From Fructilactobacillus fructivorans (GTDB lineage: Bacteria > Bacillota > Bacilli > Lactobacillales > Lactobacillaceae): a DNA stretch of 64,000 nt. A model generated the notes under the pieces. That model was not told where the DNA came from and made no database searches. It saw only the letters and a list, made by a program, of their open reading frames with translations. The stretch lies in NCBI RefSeq assembly GCF_001434095.1, contig NZ_AZDS01000002.1, positions 233,134 through 297,133 of the forward strand. Direction: 5' to 3'. The translations under genes were made by a program, and so were the position numbers. How positions within the stretch are numbered: position 1 is the stretch's first letter; each line of letters begins with the position of its first letter. This document shows, one piece after another, positions 26,332-33,635 of this stretch.

Positions 26332-26685
26332 ATGCAAACTCGTGATGATGTCATCAAATACATTAAAAAGCAATTTGACGTTGAACCAGACCATCCCTTT
26401 AAGGAATACCCGAAGTACTTGGCATTTCGCCACAAGGACGACCAAAAGTGGTTTGCTCTGATTATGGACGTTCCAAAAGACCGATTGGGATTAGATGGAA
26501 CCGATGAAATTGACGTACTGGACGTGAAGGTAGATCCAGACGTTGCTGGTCTTTTGAAACAATCGAAAGGCTATTTGCCCGCCTATCATATGAATAAGGA
26601 ACACTGGATCACGATTGTGTTGGGTGACGTGGATTCAAAACAGGTTCAAAAGATGATAAAAGATAGCTTTAAAATGACCCAATAG
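26332..26685 (+). CDS. MmcQ/YjbR-family protein
   Basis: 117 residues of the YjbR/MmcQ family (CyaY-like fold): EYPKYLAFRHKDDQKWFALIM and the C-terminal YHMNKEHWITIVLGD are typical. The function is unsettled; members are small cytoplasmic proteins sometimes listed as DNA-binding. It follows gldA directly, so it is probably co-transcribed. The start at 26332 fits the family; an in-frame ATG at 26314 is possible. Its 3' end overlaps the convergent ecfT by 17 bases, with no terminator between. Confidence 0.75.
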   Translation: MQTRDDVIKYIKKQFDVEPDHPFKEYPKYLAFRHKDDQKWFALIMDVPKDRLGLDGTDEIDVLDVKVDPDVAGLLKQSKGYLPAYHMNKEHWITIVLGDVDSKQVQKMIKDSFKMTQ

Positions 26686-27451
26686 TGAGGATTACTGCTA
26701 AATAAACTATGATGGCGAGTGAGAACCAACCATCTAATTTCCTAAAATGGGTTTCATGATAACGAGTGGTTTTTGAATTAGTTGCGTAGCCGCGGGCATC
26801 AAGAGCATCACTCATCTTGTTAGCATGATTGGTGATAGCGAATAACAACGGAATGATGAGTTGAACGTGGAGTTGGATTTTCTTTGTCAGTTTTGCTGGA
26901 GAGAAGTCAACTCCACGACTGATTTGAGCGGTTTTAATGTCGTTTAATTCATTTAAAATGATGGGTACGAATTGTAAGGTAAGTGTCACCATGAGCGAAA
27001 GTTGTGGCACCGGAACATGGAAGAATCGCAGCGGACTGATCAAGCGTGACATTCCCTGGGCCAGTTCGGTTGAACTTGTGGTAAAGGATAGGAGAGCAGC
27101 GACCAGGATCATGAGGATGATTTTGATACAAATTTGAAGTCCATCCAACCAGCCACTGATGTTGACGTGGCTAAGACTCAAGTGGTGACTCGGAAAGATT
27201 CCATGATAAATTAAGATAAACACTAAGATGAATAAAATGGGTTTGATTGAACTTAATGCCATTCCGAGTTTGATTTGGGCCAAATAATACAACCAAAGTA
27301 AAACTAAAACGTTCATTCCAAGTTGAAATGGGGTAGTTGTCCACATAAAAGCCATGGTTATGATGGTGATGGAAATGAGTTTAGTCCGCGGATCTAACCG
27401 ATTGAGAAATGAGTGGTTGTCAACGTATGAACCGAAGATGAAGTTATCCAT
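26669..27451 (-). CDS. ecfT: ECF transporter transmembrane component EcfT
   Basis: 260 residues with five or six membrane segments and the two coupling motifs that contact the EcfA ATPases: SRGVDFSPAKL near residue 180 and DARGYATNSKTTRY near 219 (Ala/Ser-Arg-Gly). The N-terminal LDPRTKLI is also typical. It couples ATP hydrolysis to vitamin uptake through an S-component in the membrane. It overlaps the end of bioY by 8 bases. No ecfA ATPase gene is in the window, so ATPases must come from elsewhere. Confidence 0.85.
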   Translation of the reverse strand: MDNFIFGSYVDNHSFLNRLDPRTKLISITIITMAFMWTTTPFQLGMNVLVLLWLYYLAQIKLGMALSSIKPILFILVFILIYHGIFPSHHLSLSHVNISGWLDGLQICIKIILMILVAALLSFTTSSTELAQGMSRLISPLRFFHVPVPQLSLMVTLTLQFVPIILNELNDIKTAQISRGVDFSPAKLTKKIQLHVQLIIPLLFAITNHANKMSDALDARGYATNSKTTRYHETHFRKLDGWFSLAIIVYLAVILTIGSF

Positions 27452-27995
27452 GTTTAATTTGTGCTATGAGACTGATTTTTTTGGTGGCGACACAAATTAG
27501 ACTGACGATAACGGCTTTGATGAAATCACCTGGGATGAACGCGAGATTGGAAACTAGAGACGCCATGACTGACATGTGGGCAATTACTGAGAGATATAAA
27601 GCACCAAAAAAGTCGATCAGAATGACTCCACCAATGATATTCACAATGAGGTATTTCCAGAAGTTAATCTTCTTCCATAACTTTTCAACTAGGTAGCCGA
27701 TGACAAAAGCTGCGATGGGCCAGATGATAAAGTATCCACCAGTGGGTCCAGTTAGAATTCCCAGGCCACCGCGTCCTCCAGAAAGGACCGGCAGACCAAT
27801 TAACACAAGGATTACCACCAGCAGGGAACTGATGAAGCCATTCTTCTTACCAAGAAAGCTGCCTTGCAGCATGACACCCATGCTTTGGATGGTGATTGGT
27901 ACTGGGATGAATGGCAGTGTGATTGGTGGAAAGAGGCCTAAAACGATGACGATGGCCGCAAATAATGCATCATAGACGAGTTCTTTGGTTTTCAT
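27444..27995 (-). CDS. bioY: Biotin ECF transporter S-component BioY
   Basis: 183 residues, six membrane segments, with the BioY signature PFIPVPITIQSMGVMLQGSF near 28-47 and the glycine-rich GGRGGLGILTGPTGGYFI near 72-89. It binds biotin and works with EcfT. TAAGGAG precedes the ATG. The biotin is presumably for AccB at the end of this window. No clear BirA-type operator was found upstream. Confidence 0.9.
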   Translation of the reverse strand: MKTKELVYDALFAAIVIVLGLFPPITLPFIPVPITIQSMGVMLQGSFLGKKNGFISSLLVVILVLIGLPVLSGGRGGLGILTGPTGGYFIIWPIAAFVIGYLVEKLWKKINFWKYLIVNIIGGVILIDFFGALYLSVIAHMSVMASLVSNLAFIPGDFIKAVIVSLICVATKKISLIAQIKHG

Positions 27996-28190
27996 GAGTA
28001 ATTATCTCCTTAATAAGTGACTGAATGTGTTTAATTAAGGATAGCGATTAGATTATCATTCTACAATCACTTTTTGGGATCATTATCTTGACATAATGTT
28101 ACGTAAGAACTTTGGCTTGGTAGTGTTGTAGACACATAATTAAATATGCAACTTTAGTTCCCTTAAAAGAATTATGTGGTGGTTTAATTG

Positions 28191-28219
28191 TTGACAAATT
28201 TTATCCTAAATCGTAAAAT
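28191..28219 (+). promoter_or_regulatory. Promoter of the small RNA
   Basis: Consensus TTGACA and TAAAAT are separated by exactly 17 bases. The predicted transcript starts near 28226 and has no gene downstream on this strand, only hairpins and a terminator. Confidence 0.7.
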
Positions 28220-28225
28220 TAATGT

Positions 28226-28324
28226 GTAATAAAAAAAGGAAGAGATGCTAGGACATCCCTTCCATATTCGCAAGTTTGGTGCGGTTTTTTGGGTGAGCTA
28301 ATCAGTTATGATTAGCTTTTTTTA
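28226..28324 (+). ncRNA. Candidate antisense small RNA (type I antitoxin-like), about 100 nt
   Basis: Starting from the promoter at 28191, the transcript would contain a 5' hairpin (GGAAGAGATG / CATCCCTTCC, 28238-28263) and end at a strong terminator (AGCTAATC / GATTAGCT plus T run, 28296-28324). It is fully antisense to the 3' part of the minus-strand transcript that carries the hydrophobic peptide frame at 28302-28424. The 5' hairpin, read on the minus strand, is itself followed by seven T and can end the opposing transcript. Converging overlapping transcripts of this kind are typical of type I toxin-antitoxin loci. An 18-codon frame inside (28246-28302) is probably incidental. Confidence 0.55.
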
Positions 28325-28426
28325 TTATAGCGTACGCTTTGGCAAAATTAATTGCCGAAACGGATACTATGAATAGTCCTAAACAAACGGACAATCCCAA
28401 AGAACCTTCCCATTCTGTGATTTCAT
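28302..28426 (-). pseudogene. Candidate type I (holin-like) toxin peptide, apparently frame-broken near its start
   Basis: On the minus strand AAGGAG lies 8 bases before an ATG at 28426. Read directly, that ATG gives only 15 codons. One frame over lies a 40-residue stretch with a single membrane segment (GLSVCLGLFIVSVSAINFA) and a basic end (KKANHN), stopping at 28302. One extra A in the AAA after the ATG would join them into a 41-residue peptide resembling holin-like type I toxins of Firmicutes. A TTG inside this frame with GGAAGG upstream could be an alternative start. The complementary small RNA on the other strand supports the interpretation. Confidence 0.4.
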
Positions 28427-28590
28427 GTCATCAGCTCCTTCTCGTTTGGTTGATGAAGCTGGATGTAACCACATGAAGCTTGCTAAAGCTTTCCTTTCTG
28501 GGAGCTACCCAGGAATTAATTACTCTATTAATTATTTTATCTCATATGATAAACAAAAGCACTAATTATTTTTAATAAGAATCAATCTAC
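28427..28590 (-). other. Structured leader region of the candidate toxin transcript
   Basis: The minus-strand leader contains several short hairpins, e.g. CTGGG / CCCAG near 28499-28513 and a GAAGCT / AGCTTC pairing around 28455-28480. A weak minus-strand -10 (TAAAAT) lies near 28535-28540. No coding frame is supported. Structured leaders are common in type I toxin mRNAs. Confidence 0.3.
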
Positions 28591-28626
28591 AATAAAGAGG
28601 TCACACAGTTGTGTGACCTCTTTATT
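28591..28626. terminator. Bidirectional terminator after mazF
   Basis: A near-perfect 36-base palindrome with arms AATAAAGAGGTCACACA lies just past the mazF end. Confidence 0.8.
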
Positions 28627-28630
28627 TCTT

Positions 28631-28967
28631 CTAAAAGAACTGTTTAATGTTATTTGTAATCTTTCGCATATCACGATCATCCAACTTTGCAACCAGCTTA
28701 GTTTCACTTCTAACTTCCATGTCTACGGTTCGAACGTGCTGTAACATGGCCGTTCTTGTTGTTAACCTGGAAGTAAAGTGGTGATTTAACGTACTTTTTT
28801 TCTTCTAAGTACTTCTCTGATGAACTAATTGGAATCACAATCACCGTGTTCATTAAACGATTGTAGTGATTGTTACTAACCACCAAACATGGCCGCTTTT
28901 TCTTCGTTTCAGTGCCAAGTGCTGGTTCAAGATTGACGAAGTAAATTTCGCCTTGTTTACAATTCAT
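28631..28967 (-). pseudogene. mazF: MazF-type endoribonuclease toxin, frameshifted
   Basis: The first 75 residues follow MazF: MNCKQGEIYFVNLEPALGTE, KKRPCLVVSNN and VIVIPISSS, including the RNA-binding and active-site arginine region. After NNKNGHV (about 28742-28746) the frame is wrong. The expected end (QHVRTVDMEVRSETKLVAKL and so on to FF) is present intact in another frame and stops at 28631. The change is one extra or two missing bases. As written the product ends at 28710 and lacks the conserved HVRTVD segment, so it should be inactive. The start overlaps the mazE stop (TAATG). Confidence 0.8.
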
Positions 28968-29233
28968 TAATCGATAACCTCCGACCCTTGGTCAGGACCC
29001 CAGTCCGTTTCGGGACTGCTGACGTTACCGTATTTCTTTTCCTGGTCCTCCACGATTTTCCAGAAGTCTTCAAAAGACTCTTTGGGTGCAATCGTGATCG
29101 AACCATCTTTTTGAATCGTAAACTCAACCTGATCGTTCTGCTTGAGATCGAGAATGTCACGGACGGTTTTCGGAATCGTGATTTGATTCTTACTTGTCAT
29201 CGTGGCGGTAATTTTAATTTTGTTTGTAAACAT
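28967..29233 (-). CDS. mazE: MazE-type AbrB-family antitoxin
   Basis: 88 residues with an N-terminal SpoVT/AbrB DNA-binding domain (TMTSKNQITIPKTVRDIL, about 11-28, then LKQNDQVEFTI) and an acidic C-terminal tail that would wrap the toxin. GGGAGG lies 8 bases before the ATG. It is intact, whereas the partner toxin is broken. It presumably represses its own operon and neutralises MazF. Confidence 0.85.
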   Translation of the reverse strand: MFTNKIKITATMTSKNQITIPKTVRDILDLKQNDQVEFTIQKDGSITIAPKESFEDFWKIVEDQEKKYGNVSSPETDWGPDQGSEVID

Positions 29234-29300
29234 GCACTAACCTCCCATATGCCCTCTTCTAATGTAGCTCAAAATTAAAAGAAAGGGAAACGATTTGTGC

Positions 29301-29945
29301 TTAAACCATTCTTTTATCAAACCATTTCGCAAGTAAGGAAAGACCGTAGTTAATAATGAAGTACATGATCGCAATGGTAATGAACATCGGAATCATGTAG
29401 TTGGGGTTTTGACCGTAAATAACTTGTGATCGGAAGGTTAATTCTGGGAGCACAATGGCAGTGGCCAACGAAGTGTCCTTAACTAGTGAAATGAATTGGG
29501 AAATGAGGGGAGGAATCGATTTCTTTAGAGCCTGGGGCAAAAGAATGTGCCAGAGGGTCTGAACCTTATTCATCCCGGTCGAGAGGGCTCCCTCAGCTTG
29601 ATCAGCACCAACTGAGAGAAGGCCGCCCCGAATGATTTCACCAACCATGCTGGCTTCAAAGACCGACATGGCAACGACGGTGGCCGCAAAAGCGTTTAAT
29701 TCCACTCCTAGCTTTGGCAAAGCAAAGAAGGTGAAGAAGATCAGAAGCAAGAGAGGTAGGTTTCGGATGGTATTAGAAATGAACCGAACCGTTTTGGTGA
29801 AGTAGGGGACCTTTTCAAATAGAATGATTCCAATTAAGGTTCCTAACACGAAACTGATTAGGATTGAAATTACCGAAACTACGATGGTGACAACTAGACC
29901 ACCCAGTAAGTAATGCATGTTAATTAAACTAAATGCTCCACTCAT
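29301..29945 (-). CDS. Polar amino acid ABC transporter permease (2)
   Basis: 214 residues, five membrane segments, His/Glu/Gln/Arg/opine (HEAA) family permease. The ATPase-contact loop GALSTGMNKVQTLWHILLPQAL (EAA loop) lies near 120-141. Last gene of a four-gene operon; its start overlaps the previous permease end by four bases. Two different permeases with one ATPase and one binding protein is the usual set for glutamine/glutamate/aspartate or cystine uptake. There is no clear terminator before mazE. Confidence 0.85.
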   Translation of the reverse strand: MSGAFSLINMHYLLGGLVVTIVVSVISILISFVLGTLIGIILFEKVPYFTKTVRFISNTIRNLPLLLLIFFTFFALPKLGVELNAFAATVVAMSVFEASMVGEIIRGGLLSVGADQAEGALSTGMNKVQTLWHILLPQALKKSIPPLISQFISLVKDTSLATAIVLPELTFRSQVIYGQNPNYMIPMFITIAIMYFIINYGLSLLAKWFDKRMV

Positions 29946-30592
29946 TCTGTGGCACCCCCATTCACTTTACTTTCAATGATGCTCATGCACTTAGAGACGG
30001 AGACGGTGATAATTAAGTACATAATTCCAACGATGATGTAGGTGTTGAACGGATCTAGATTTTCACCCGAAATAACGTTAGCTTGGTACATTAAATCAAA
30101 TCCGGCCACGAATGACAGAATTGATGAGTTTTTAACTAGATTAATGAATTGGTTTCCAAGTGATGGAATTGCCAATTTAAAGCCCTGTGGCAAGACCACC
30201 TGAACCATGGCCTGAGTGTACGTAAGTCCGTTGGCTCGAGCTCCTTCCATTTGACCTGGATCAACCGAGTCGACTCCACCTCGGATACATTCGGCGATGA
30301 AGGCAGAGGTGTAAAGGATCAGGCCAATGGTTCCGGACCAGAATCCTGAAATGTGAAAGTCAGCGGCGACCACCACGTAGAAGAAAAGGGTGATAACTAG
30401 AAGTGGAATGTTACGGAAGAATTCCACAAACGCACTCCCAATGAACTTCAGAAATTTATTGGGTGCCATCTCTAGGAGGGCAAAGATGGTTCCCAAGACT
30501 AAGGATCCTACTAGGCCAACGATTGAGGATAAGATGGTGATCCAGAAGCCGTCTAATAGGGTTTTCCAATTTTCAAGAAAGATATTTATCAT
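29942..30592 (-). CDS. Polar amino acid ABC transporter permease (1)
   Basis: 216 residues, HEAA-family permease with the EAA loop GARANGLTYTQAMVQVVLPQ (about 128-147) and five membrane segments. The start at 30592 is preferred because GGAGGAG, located inside the end of the binding-protein gene, lies before it, and the ATGA overlap gives coupling. It pairs with the second permease to form a heterodimeric channel. Confidence 0.85.
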   Translation of the reverse strand: MINIFLENWKTLLDGFWITILSSIVGLVGSLVLGTIFALLEMAPNKFLKFIGSAFVEFFRNIPLLVITLFFYVVVAADFHISGFWSGTIGLILYTSAFIAECIRGGVDSVDPGQMEGARANGLTYTQAMVQVVLPQGFKLAIPSLGNQFINLVKNSSILSFVAGFDLMYQANVISGENLDPFNTYIIVGIMYLIITVSVSKCMSIIESKVNGGATE

Positions 30593-31452
30593 TTTTCTAG
30601 ACTCCTCCAATCTAATCCAGGAACGTGTGAGAACCATTTTTTAATCAATTTGTTATAGGTACCGTTGGCAATGACTTGTTCCAATGCCTTGTTCATGGCG
30701 GACCTTAATTCTGGTTGATTCTTGTTCATGGCCAGTCCGTAAGGCTGGTTGGTAAATGGTTTTCCAACAACTTTGGTGGATCGATTTTGATCAGCTAAAC
30801 CATATAAAATGGCGTTATCGGTAGTAACGGCAACACCTTGACCAGACTCAAGGGCACTTAGGGCCTGAGAATTATCTGGCATTGAGATGACTTTAGCCTT
30901 GGGTGCGAACTGTTTCATGGTCTGAACCGCAGTGGTCCCAATCGTGGTGATCACGGTGTACTTCGGACTGTTTAACTGCTTAATGTCTTTGATTGGTGAA
31001 TCTTTTTTAACCAGGATGGATTGTCCAGCTGGGAAATACGGTTTAGTAAAATCAATCACTTTGGCACGTTCAGGAGTGATAGTCATGGTAGCGGCGACCG
31101 CCTCTACCTGATGGTTCTTTAGTAACTGAATTTTCGAATTAGTTGTAACCGAAGTGAATTCGGGTTTAATTTTCGTTCCAGCGTTTTTAGCCATTTGGGC
31201 GGTAATGGCACGTGCCATATCAACGTCGAAGCCTTCACTTTGACCAGTTTTCGGACTGATCAGACCAAACAAACGCGTATCACCCTTTACACCCCAGCGC
31301 ATCACGTGACTACTTTTAATTTTATTATAGTCGTTGCTGTCGACTGCTTGGTGCTTTTTGGCCTCAAGGCCACCGAAGATTCCGCCGATGATCACGATGA
31401 CTAAGACGATGGAGGCAATTAAACCCACTCGTTTTAACTTAAATTTACTCAT
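30589..31452 (-). CDS. Polar amino acid ABC transporter substrate-binding protein, N-terminally anchored
   Basis: 287 residues: an N-terminal membrane helix (about 9-28) without a lipobox cysteine, then a family 3 solute-binding domain (RWGVKGDTRLFG, GFDVDMARAITAQM, TMTITPERAKVIDFTKPYF). The lack of Cys means it is held by an uncleaved anchor or released by signal peptidase, rather than as the usual lipoprotein. The ligand is probably glutamine, glutamate or aspartate, but this cannot be fixed from the sequence. Confidence 0.85.
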   Translation of the reverse strand: MSKFKLKRVGLIASIVLVIVIIGGIFGGLEAKKHQAVDSNDYNKIKSSHVMRWGVKGDTRLFGLISPKTGQSEGFDVDMARAITAQMAKNAGTKIKPEFTSVTTNSKIQLLKNHQVEAVAATMTITPERAKVIDFTKPYFPAGQSILVKKDSPIKDIKQLNSPKYTVITTIGTTAVQTMKQFAPKAKVISMPDNSQALSALESGQGVAVTTDNAILYGLADQNRSTKVVGKPFTNQPYGLAMNKNQPELRSAMNKALEQVIANGTYNKLIKKWFSHVPGLDWRSLEK

Positions 31453-31469
31453 GGAATCTACCTCACTTT

Positions 31470-32210
31470 TTATTTATGTTCAACTTGTGATAAGAACTTG
31501 CGAGCTCGTTCGGTCTTCGGGTGATCGAAAAATTCGTCGGTCTTTGAGTTCTCAAGGATCTTACCATCAGCCATAAAAATGACCCGATCGGCAACGGCTT
31601 TCGCAAAGCCCATTTCATGGGTTACAACCAGGGTAGTCATGTCCGAGGTATTAGCGATGTCTTGCATGATGTCTAAAACACTACCAACCATTTCGGGGTC
31701 AAGGGCAGAAGTGGGTTCGTCAAACAACAGCACCTTTGGATCCATGGCTAGTGATCTAGCAATAGCGATTCGTTGTTGCTGACCACCAGAGAGCTGAGCT
31801 GGATACTTCGTACCTTGGTCAGGTAAATCGACTCGTTCAAGGAGCTTTTTAGCGACTTTTTCGTTTTCGGATTGCGGCCGCTTCAAGACGATGCGCGGAG
31901 CTAGCGTAATGTTTTCCGTGATGGTCTTGTTGTTGTAGAGATTGAAATGTTGAAAGACCATTCCCACGTCGGTTCTAAGTTTATTTAGATTAGTTTTGCT
32001 ACTCGAAAGATCCTTTCCATCCACAATTAATTGTCCCTGTTGAATGGTTTCGAGTCCATTGATGGTTCTAAGTAGGGTTGATTTACCGGATCCAGATGGT
32101 CCGATTAGCACGACGTTTTCACCTTCGTGAATGTCGAGGTTGATATTGGTTAAAGCGTGAAATTTGTCATAGTATTTTTCTACGTTTTTGAATTGAATGA
32201 TTGATCCCAT
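31470..32210 (-). CDS. Polar amino acid ABC transporter ATP-binding protein (GlnQ-like)
   Basis: 246 residues with Walker A (GPSGSGKST, about 37-45), Q-loop VFQHFNL, signature LSGGQQQR, Walker B VLLFDEPTSALDPE and switch His in VVTHEMGFA. First gene of the transporter operon, with AGAAGGAGG before the ATG. A minus-strand TATAAT-like -10 lies at 32268-32273. Confidence 0.9.
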   Translation of the reverse strand: MGSIIQFKNVEKYYDKFHALTNINLDIHEGENVVLIGPSGSGKSTLLRTINGLETIQQGQLIVDGKDLSSSKTNLNKLRTDVGMVFQHFNLYNNKTITENITLAPRIVLKRPQSENEKVAKKLLERVDLPDQGTKYPAQLSGGQQQRIAIARSLAMDPKVLLFDEPTSALDPEMVGSVLDIMQDIANTSDMTTLVVTHEMGFAKAVADRVIFMADGKILENSKTDEFFDHPKTERARKFLSQVEHK

Positions 32211-32346
32211 TAAATTGTCCTCCTTCTTACATAAACTCCAAAAAACGTGTTTTGGGGTTAAGACTAGATTATACGCATTGAAAAGAAATTACTAGCATTG
32301 ATGACACATTTTGTTACACAAAGATGAATTTTTTTAAAAGATAATG

Positions 32347-32384
32347 AAAAAAAGTCCCCCAATTTTTATAAATTTAGGAACTTT
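32347..32384 (-). terminator. Rho-independent terminator of the DUF2075 gene
   Basis: On the minus strand AAAGTTCC / GGGGACTTT (one G-U) is followed by a T run. Confidence 0.6.
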
Positions 32385-32411
32385 ATTTCAGACTTATTTT
32401 TTTGAATTTTA

Positions 32412-33635
32412 CTACTTTTTTATTTGTTGAAATGACTTCATTAATGCTTTCCTGAGTTCTGGATCATGCGCAAAGATGAATGTTCCGTAGACGCCCCGTT
32501 TCATTAAGACGTTAACGGAATTGAGGATAATCTGTTTGCGTACTTTTTTGAACTCCTTTTGATCTGTGATGTCTTTACGATGCTTCTTACTTTCAACGTC
32601 GGTTTGCTTACTTAGATCGACCTTAATTTGATGATCGCTAGGATCGAGATAAATTGGAGGGCCCAGAATGATGCCCACGTAGTTTAGGTCAAATCCCTGA
32701 CAGGTGTAAATGGAGCCTACTTCATCAATGGTTTGGGGAATTTCAGCCCAAGGAGTACTGGTGTAATTGTACTGATCCCACGGCATCTTAAAACCACCAC
32801 GTTCTCTGATGTAATGTTTCCCACCATCTAACGTTGAGGGGTAACCAGTAGTTGACACAATTCGTGATAAGCCAACCTTGTTATTTTTCTGGATGATTTC
32901 CTGTCGCATTTGTTCGGCATCATCAAAGATCCGAAAATCATAACCATCGTCAGCATCCTTTGGAATTGGCAACAATTTACCAGCGGTGAACTCGTTCATC
33001 CAGTGGACCAAATCAGGTTTGGCAGTCATCCGAAATTGATGGGTCAGCTGGTAACTTTCGTGATAGTAGGGAGCAAGAAGCTTTTTTAAACGACTTTGAT
33101 CCCAGTAGCACTTGGTTCGTAAGACCTGATTCATGTCAAAGACGGCAATTACAACCTTGCTTGATTTGATAATCTCTTCTAACTGATTTTCCTGGTAGAA
33201 GTTGTTGTAATGGTCAGGTGATGAGAGTAAGAGGTGAGCTTCATCAACAATGACCACGTCAGCACGTTCGTCTCTTTTATGCATTTGGTTGATAAACGAG
33301 GTTGGACGCATAAAGTTTTTCTTTAAGACGTTATTTTCTGATCCGGCAATCTGTTTATAAACTTTCAAGATTTCGGGATGGTTGACCAAAAAATAATTCT
33401 TGGTGCCATGAAGTTTGTCATCCCTTCGTGCGGCTTGCTGAATGTTGAAGAAGAGTTGACTTAAAATCACGCTCTTCCCGGTTCCAGCGTCACCAAAGAT
33501 GGTAAAAATTGAATGCTGTTTTTGATCAATTCGCTGATTAATAAATTGTTCAATTTGATCAATAAGCTGTTTCTGTTCGCCAGTCAATTCGTGGAGATTA
33601 GGAGCAAGCTTCTTAATTGCTTGATTATTATGCAT
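32412..33635 (-). CDS. DUF2075 P-loop helicase-like protein
   Basis: 407 residues. Walker A GDAGTGKSV near 48-56, Walker B with DEAH (VVIVDEAHLLL, about 126-136), and a later helicase-like motif QFRMTAKPDLVHWM near 201-214; EVGSIYTCQGFDLNYVGIIL near 302-321 resembles the C-terminal superfamily 1 motifs. This is the DUF2075 (Schlafen-like helicase) family, thought to act on RNA or DNA. It overlaps the end of the preceding efflux gene by 8 bases, so both are probably in one transcript. Confidence 0.8.
   Translation of the reverse strand: MHNNQAIKKLAPNLHELTGEQKQLIDQIEQFINQRIDQKQHSIFTIFGDAGTGKSVILSQLFFNIQQAARRDDKLHGTKNYFLVNHPEILKVYKQIAGSENNVLKKNFMRPTSFINQMHKRDERADVVIVDEAHLLLSSPDHYNNFYQENQLEEIIKSSKVVIAVFDMNQVLRTKCYWDQSRLKKLLAPYYHESYQLTHQFRMTAKPDLVHWMNEFTAGKLLPIPKDADDGYDFRIFDDAEQMRQEIIQKNNKVGLSRIVSTTGYPSTLDGGKHYIRERGGFKMPWDQYNYTSTPWAEIPQTIDEVGSIYTCQGFDLNYVGIILGPPIYLDPSDHQIKVDLSKQTDVESKKHRKDITDQKEFKKVRKQIILNSVNVLMKRGVYGTFIFAHDPELRKALMKSFQQIKK

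Noticed and set aside
28246..28302. 18-codon frame inside the small RNA
   Set aside because: The only upstream signal (GGAAG) is too close and lies in a hairpin; the RNA is better explained as a non-coding antisense RNA.
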